Shown here piece after piece: positions 62,401 through 64,000 of a DNA stretch of 64,000 bases. The translations under genes and the position numbers were made by a program. Source of the DNA: Andrena cerasifolii (taxonomy: Eukaryota > Arthropoda > Insecta > Hymenoptera > Andrenidae). Under the pieces are notes generated by a model that saw nothing but the letters and a program-made list of their open reading frames with translations, did no database searches and had not been told where the DNA came from. Positions within the stretch are counted from its first letter, which is position 1. Every line of letters begins with the position of its first letter. Where the stretch lies: assembly GCF_050908995.1 (NCBI RefSeq), contig NW_027484939.1, positions 48,614-112,613 on the forward strand, given 5' to 3'.

Positions 62401-64000
62401 CGATATTGAAAAACCGATATTGAAAAACTTATATCGAAAAACTGATATTGCAAAACCGATATTGAATCCGATATTAGAACCGATATTCAAAAACCGTTAT
62501 TGGAGAACAAATATTGAAAAACCGATATTGAAAAACGGTTATTGAAAAACCGATATTGAAAAACTGATATTGAAACCGATATTAGAACCGATATTGAAAA
62601 ACCGATATTGAAAAACAAATATTGAAAAACTGATATCGAAAAACTGATGTTGCAAAACCGATATTGAAAAACTTATATCGAAAAACTGATATTGCAAAAC
62701 CGATACTGAAAAACAAATATTGAAAAACTGATATCGAAAAACTGATGTTGCAAAACCGATATTGAAAAACTTATATCGAAAAACTGATATTGCAAAACCG
62801 ATATTGAAAAACAAATATTGAAAAACTGATATCGAAAAACTGATGTTGCAAAACCGATATTGAAACCGATATTAGAACCGCTATTCAAAAACCGATATTG
62901 GAGAACAAATATTGAAAAACCGATATTGAAAAACCGATATTGAAAAACCGATATTGAAAAACTGATATTGAAACCGATATTAGAACCCATATTGAAAAAC
63001 CGATATTGTAAAGCAAATATTGAAAAACTGATATCGAAAAACCGATATTGAAAAACTCATATCGAAAAACTGATATTGCAAAACCGATATTGAAACCGAT
63101 ATTAGAACCGGTATTGAAACACAAATATTGAAAAACTGATATCGAAAAACTGATATTGCAAAACCGATATTGAAACCGATATTAGAACCGATATTGAAAA
63201 GCAAATATTGAAAAACTGATATCGAAAAACTGATATTGCAAAACCGATATTGAAACCGATATTAGAACCGATATTCAAAAACCGATATTGGAGAACAAAT
63301 ATTGGAAAACTGATATTGAAAAACCGATATTGAAAAACCTATATAGAAAAACTTATATTGCAAAACAGATATTGAATCCGATATTAGAACCGATATTGAA
63401 AAACCGTTATTGAAAAACAAATATTGAAAAACTGATATCGAAAAACTGATATTGAAAAAACGATATTGAAAAACCGATATTGAGAAACTGATGTTGCAAA
63501 ACCGATATTGTTCTAATCCGATATTGAAAAACCGATATTGTAAAGCAAATATTGAAAAACTGATATCGAAAAACTGATATTGAAAAACCGATATTGAAAC
63601 CGATATTAGAACCGATATTGAAAAACCGATATTGAAAAACAAATATTGAAAAACTGATATCGAAAAACTGATATTGAAAAACCGATATTGAAAAACCGAT
63701 ATTGAATCCGGTATTAGAACCGATATTCAAAAACCGATATTGGAGAACAAATATTGGAATACTGATATTGAAAAACCGATATTGAAAAACAAATATTGAA
63801 AAACCGATATTGAAAAACTTATATCGAAAAACTGATATCGAAAAACTGATATTGAGAAACTGATATTGCAAAACCGACATTGAAAAACCGATATTGAAAA
63901 ACCTATATCGAAAAACTGATATTGCAAAACCGATATTGAAAAACCGATATTGAATCCGATATTAGAACCGATATTGAAAAACCGATATTGTAAAGCAAAT

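Larger units (their letters stand above)
13941..64000. repeat. Main 14-bp satellite array, continuing past the window
   Basis: About 50 kb of uninterrupted 14-bp monomers (CCGATATTGAAAAA family) with interspersed 12-bp monomers. No other DNA was seen inside it. Rare variants act as markers of higher-order blocks: the junction GATATTGTTCTAA recurs near 14711, 16768, 18366, 20432, 23049, 26119, 28519, 32518, 34823, 36701, 38569, 39380, 41374, 43242, 45399, 47431, 49969, 51460, 53986, 55089, 56787, 58611, 61250 and 63511, at spacings of about 0.8-4 kb. Three 14-bp units equal 42 bp, or 14 codons, so the minus strand reads as a 14-residue peptide repeat (FFNIGFSISVFQYR) interrupted only where variants create stops. 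The plus strand has TGA in nearly every monomer. The many long minus-strand ORFs, up to 416 codons at 45875-47125, are consequences of this and not genes. Confidence 0.96.

Noticed and set aside
13941..64000. Over one hundred long ORFs on the minus strand, up to 416 codons, with repeated aromatic/hydrophobic peptides
   Set aside because: They overlap in several frames, share the same 14-residue repeat, start and stop only at variant monomers, and arise automatically because the 14-bp unit lacks stops on that strand.

Overview
The window looks like insect (arthropod) heterochromatin. A young, apparently intact env-bearing Ty3/Gypsy retroelement (errantivirus-like) sits in a very large simple satellite array. 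No single-copy host gene, tRNA, rRNA or bacterial feature was seen. The arthropod assignment rests on the errantivirus-type gag-pol-env layout, an Env of the baculovirus-F type and TATA/initiator spacing typical of arthropods. I cannot name the order or species.

Layout. 1-414 is the last part of an LTR from an element that begins outside the window. 415-2765 is satellite. 2766-13940 is one complete element: 5' LTR (2766-4031), a primer-binding site resembling tRNA-Leu, gag (4170-5396), pol by -1 frameshift (to 9619), env (9616-11457), an accessory module of two overlapping ORFs behind its own TATA box (11540-12515), a polypurine tract and 3' LTR (12675-13940). The LTRs differ by only two substitutions that I could find in 1266 bp, and a 4-bp TTGT target duplication flanks the element. 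13941-64000 is satellite running off the end. Satellite is about 52.4 kb, or 82% of the window.

The satellite is built of 14-bp monomers (consensus CCGATATTGAAAAA) with variants and some 12-bp monomers, arranged in higher-order blocks of roughly 0.8-4 kb. Its minus strand is almost free of stop codons, so it yields many long meaningless ORFs. Satellite 415-2765 reappears at 13941-16291 (offset 13526, exactly element plus satellite), so the element plus its flank seems to be tandemly duplicated. 16288-16291 is an unoccupied copy of the insertion site.

Four points stand out. (1) The accessory gene at 11919-12515 encodes an extended Tudor domain, the fold that binds methylated Piwi proteins, in GC-rich sequence unlike the rest of the element; the ORF before it carries dynein-light-chain-like TQT/VQT motifs. 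(2) Each LTR has ten copies of a 33-35-nt two-stem hairpin whose stems covary, in a leader almost devoid of AUGs. (3) The gag-pol overlap holds a textbook slippery heptamer with a possible pseudoknot. (4) The accessory pair seems arranged for leaky scanning from an internal promoter. Inference: the element may carry a captured host-type Tudor protein that acts on the piRNA silencing system expected to police it.
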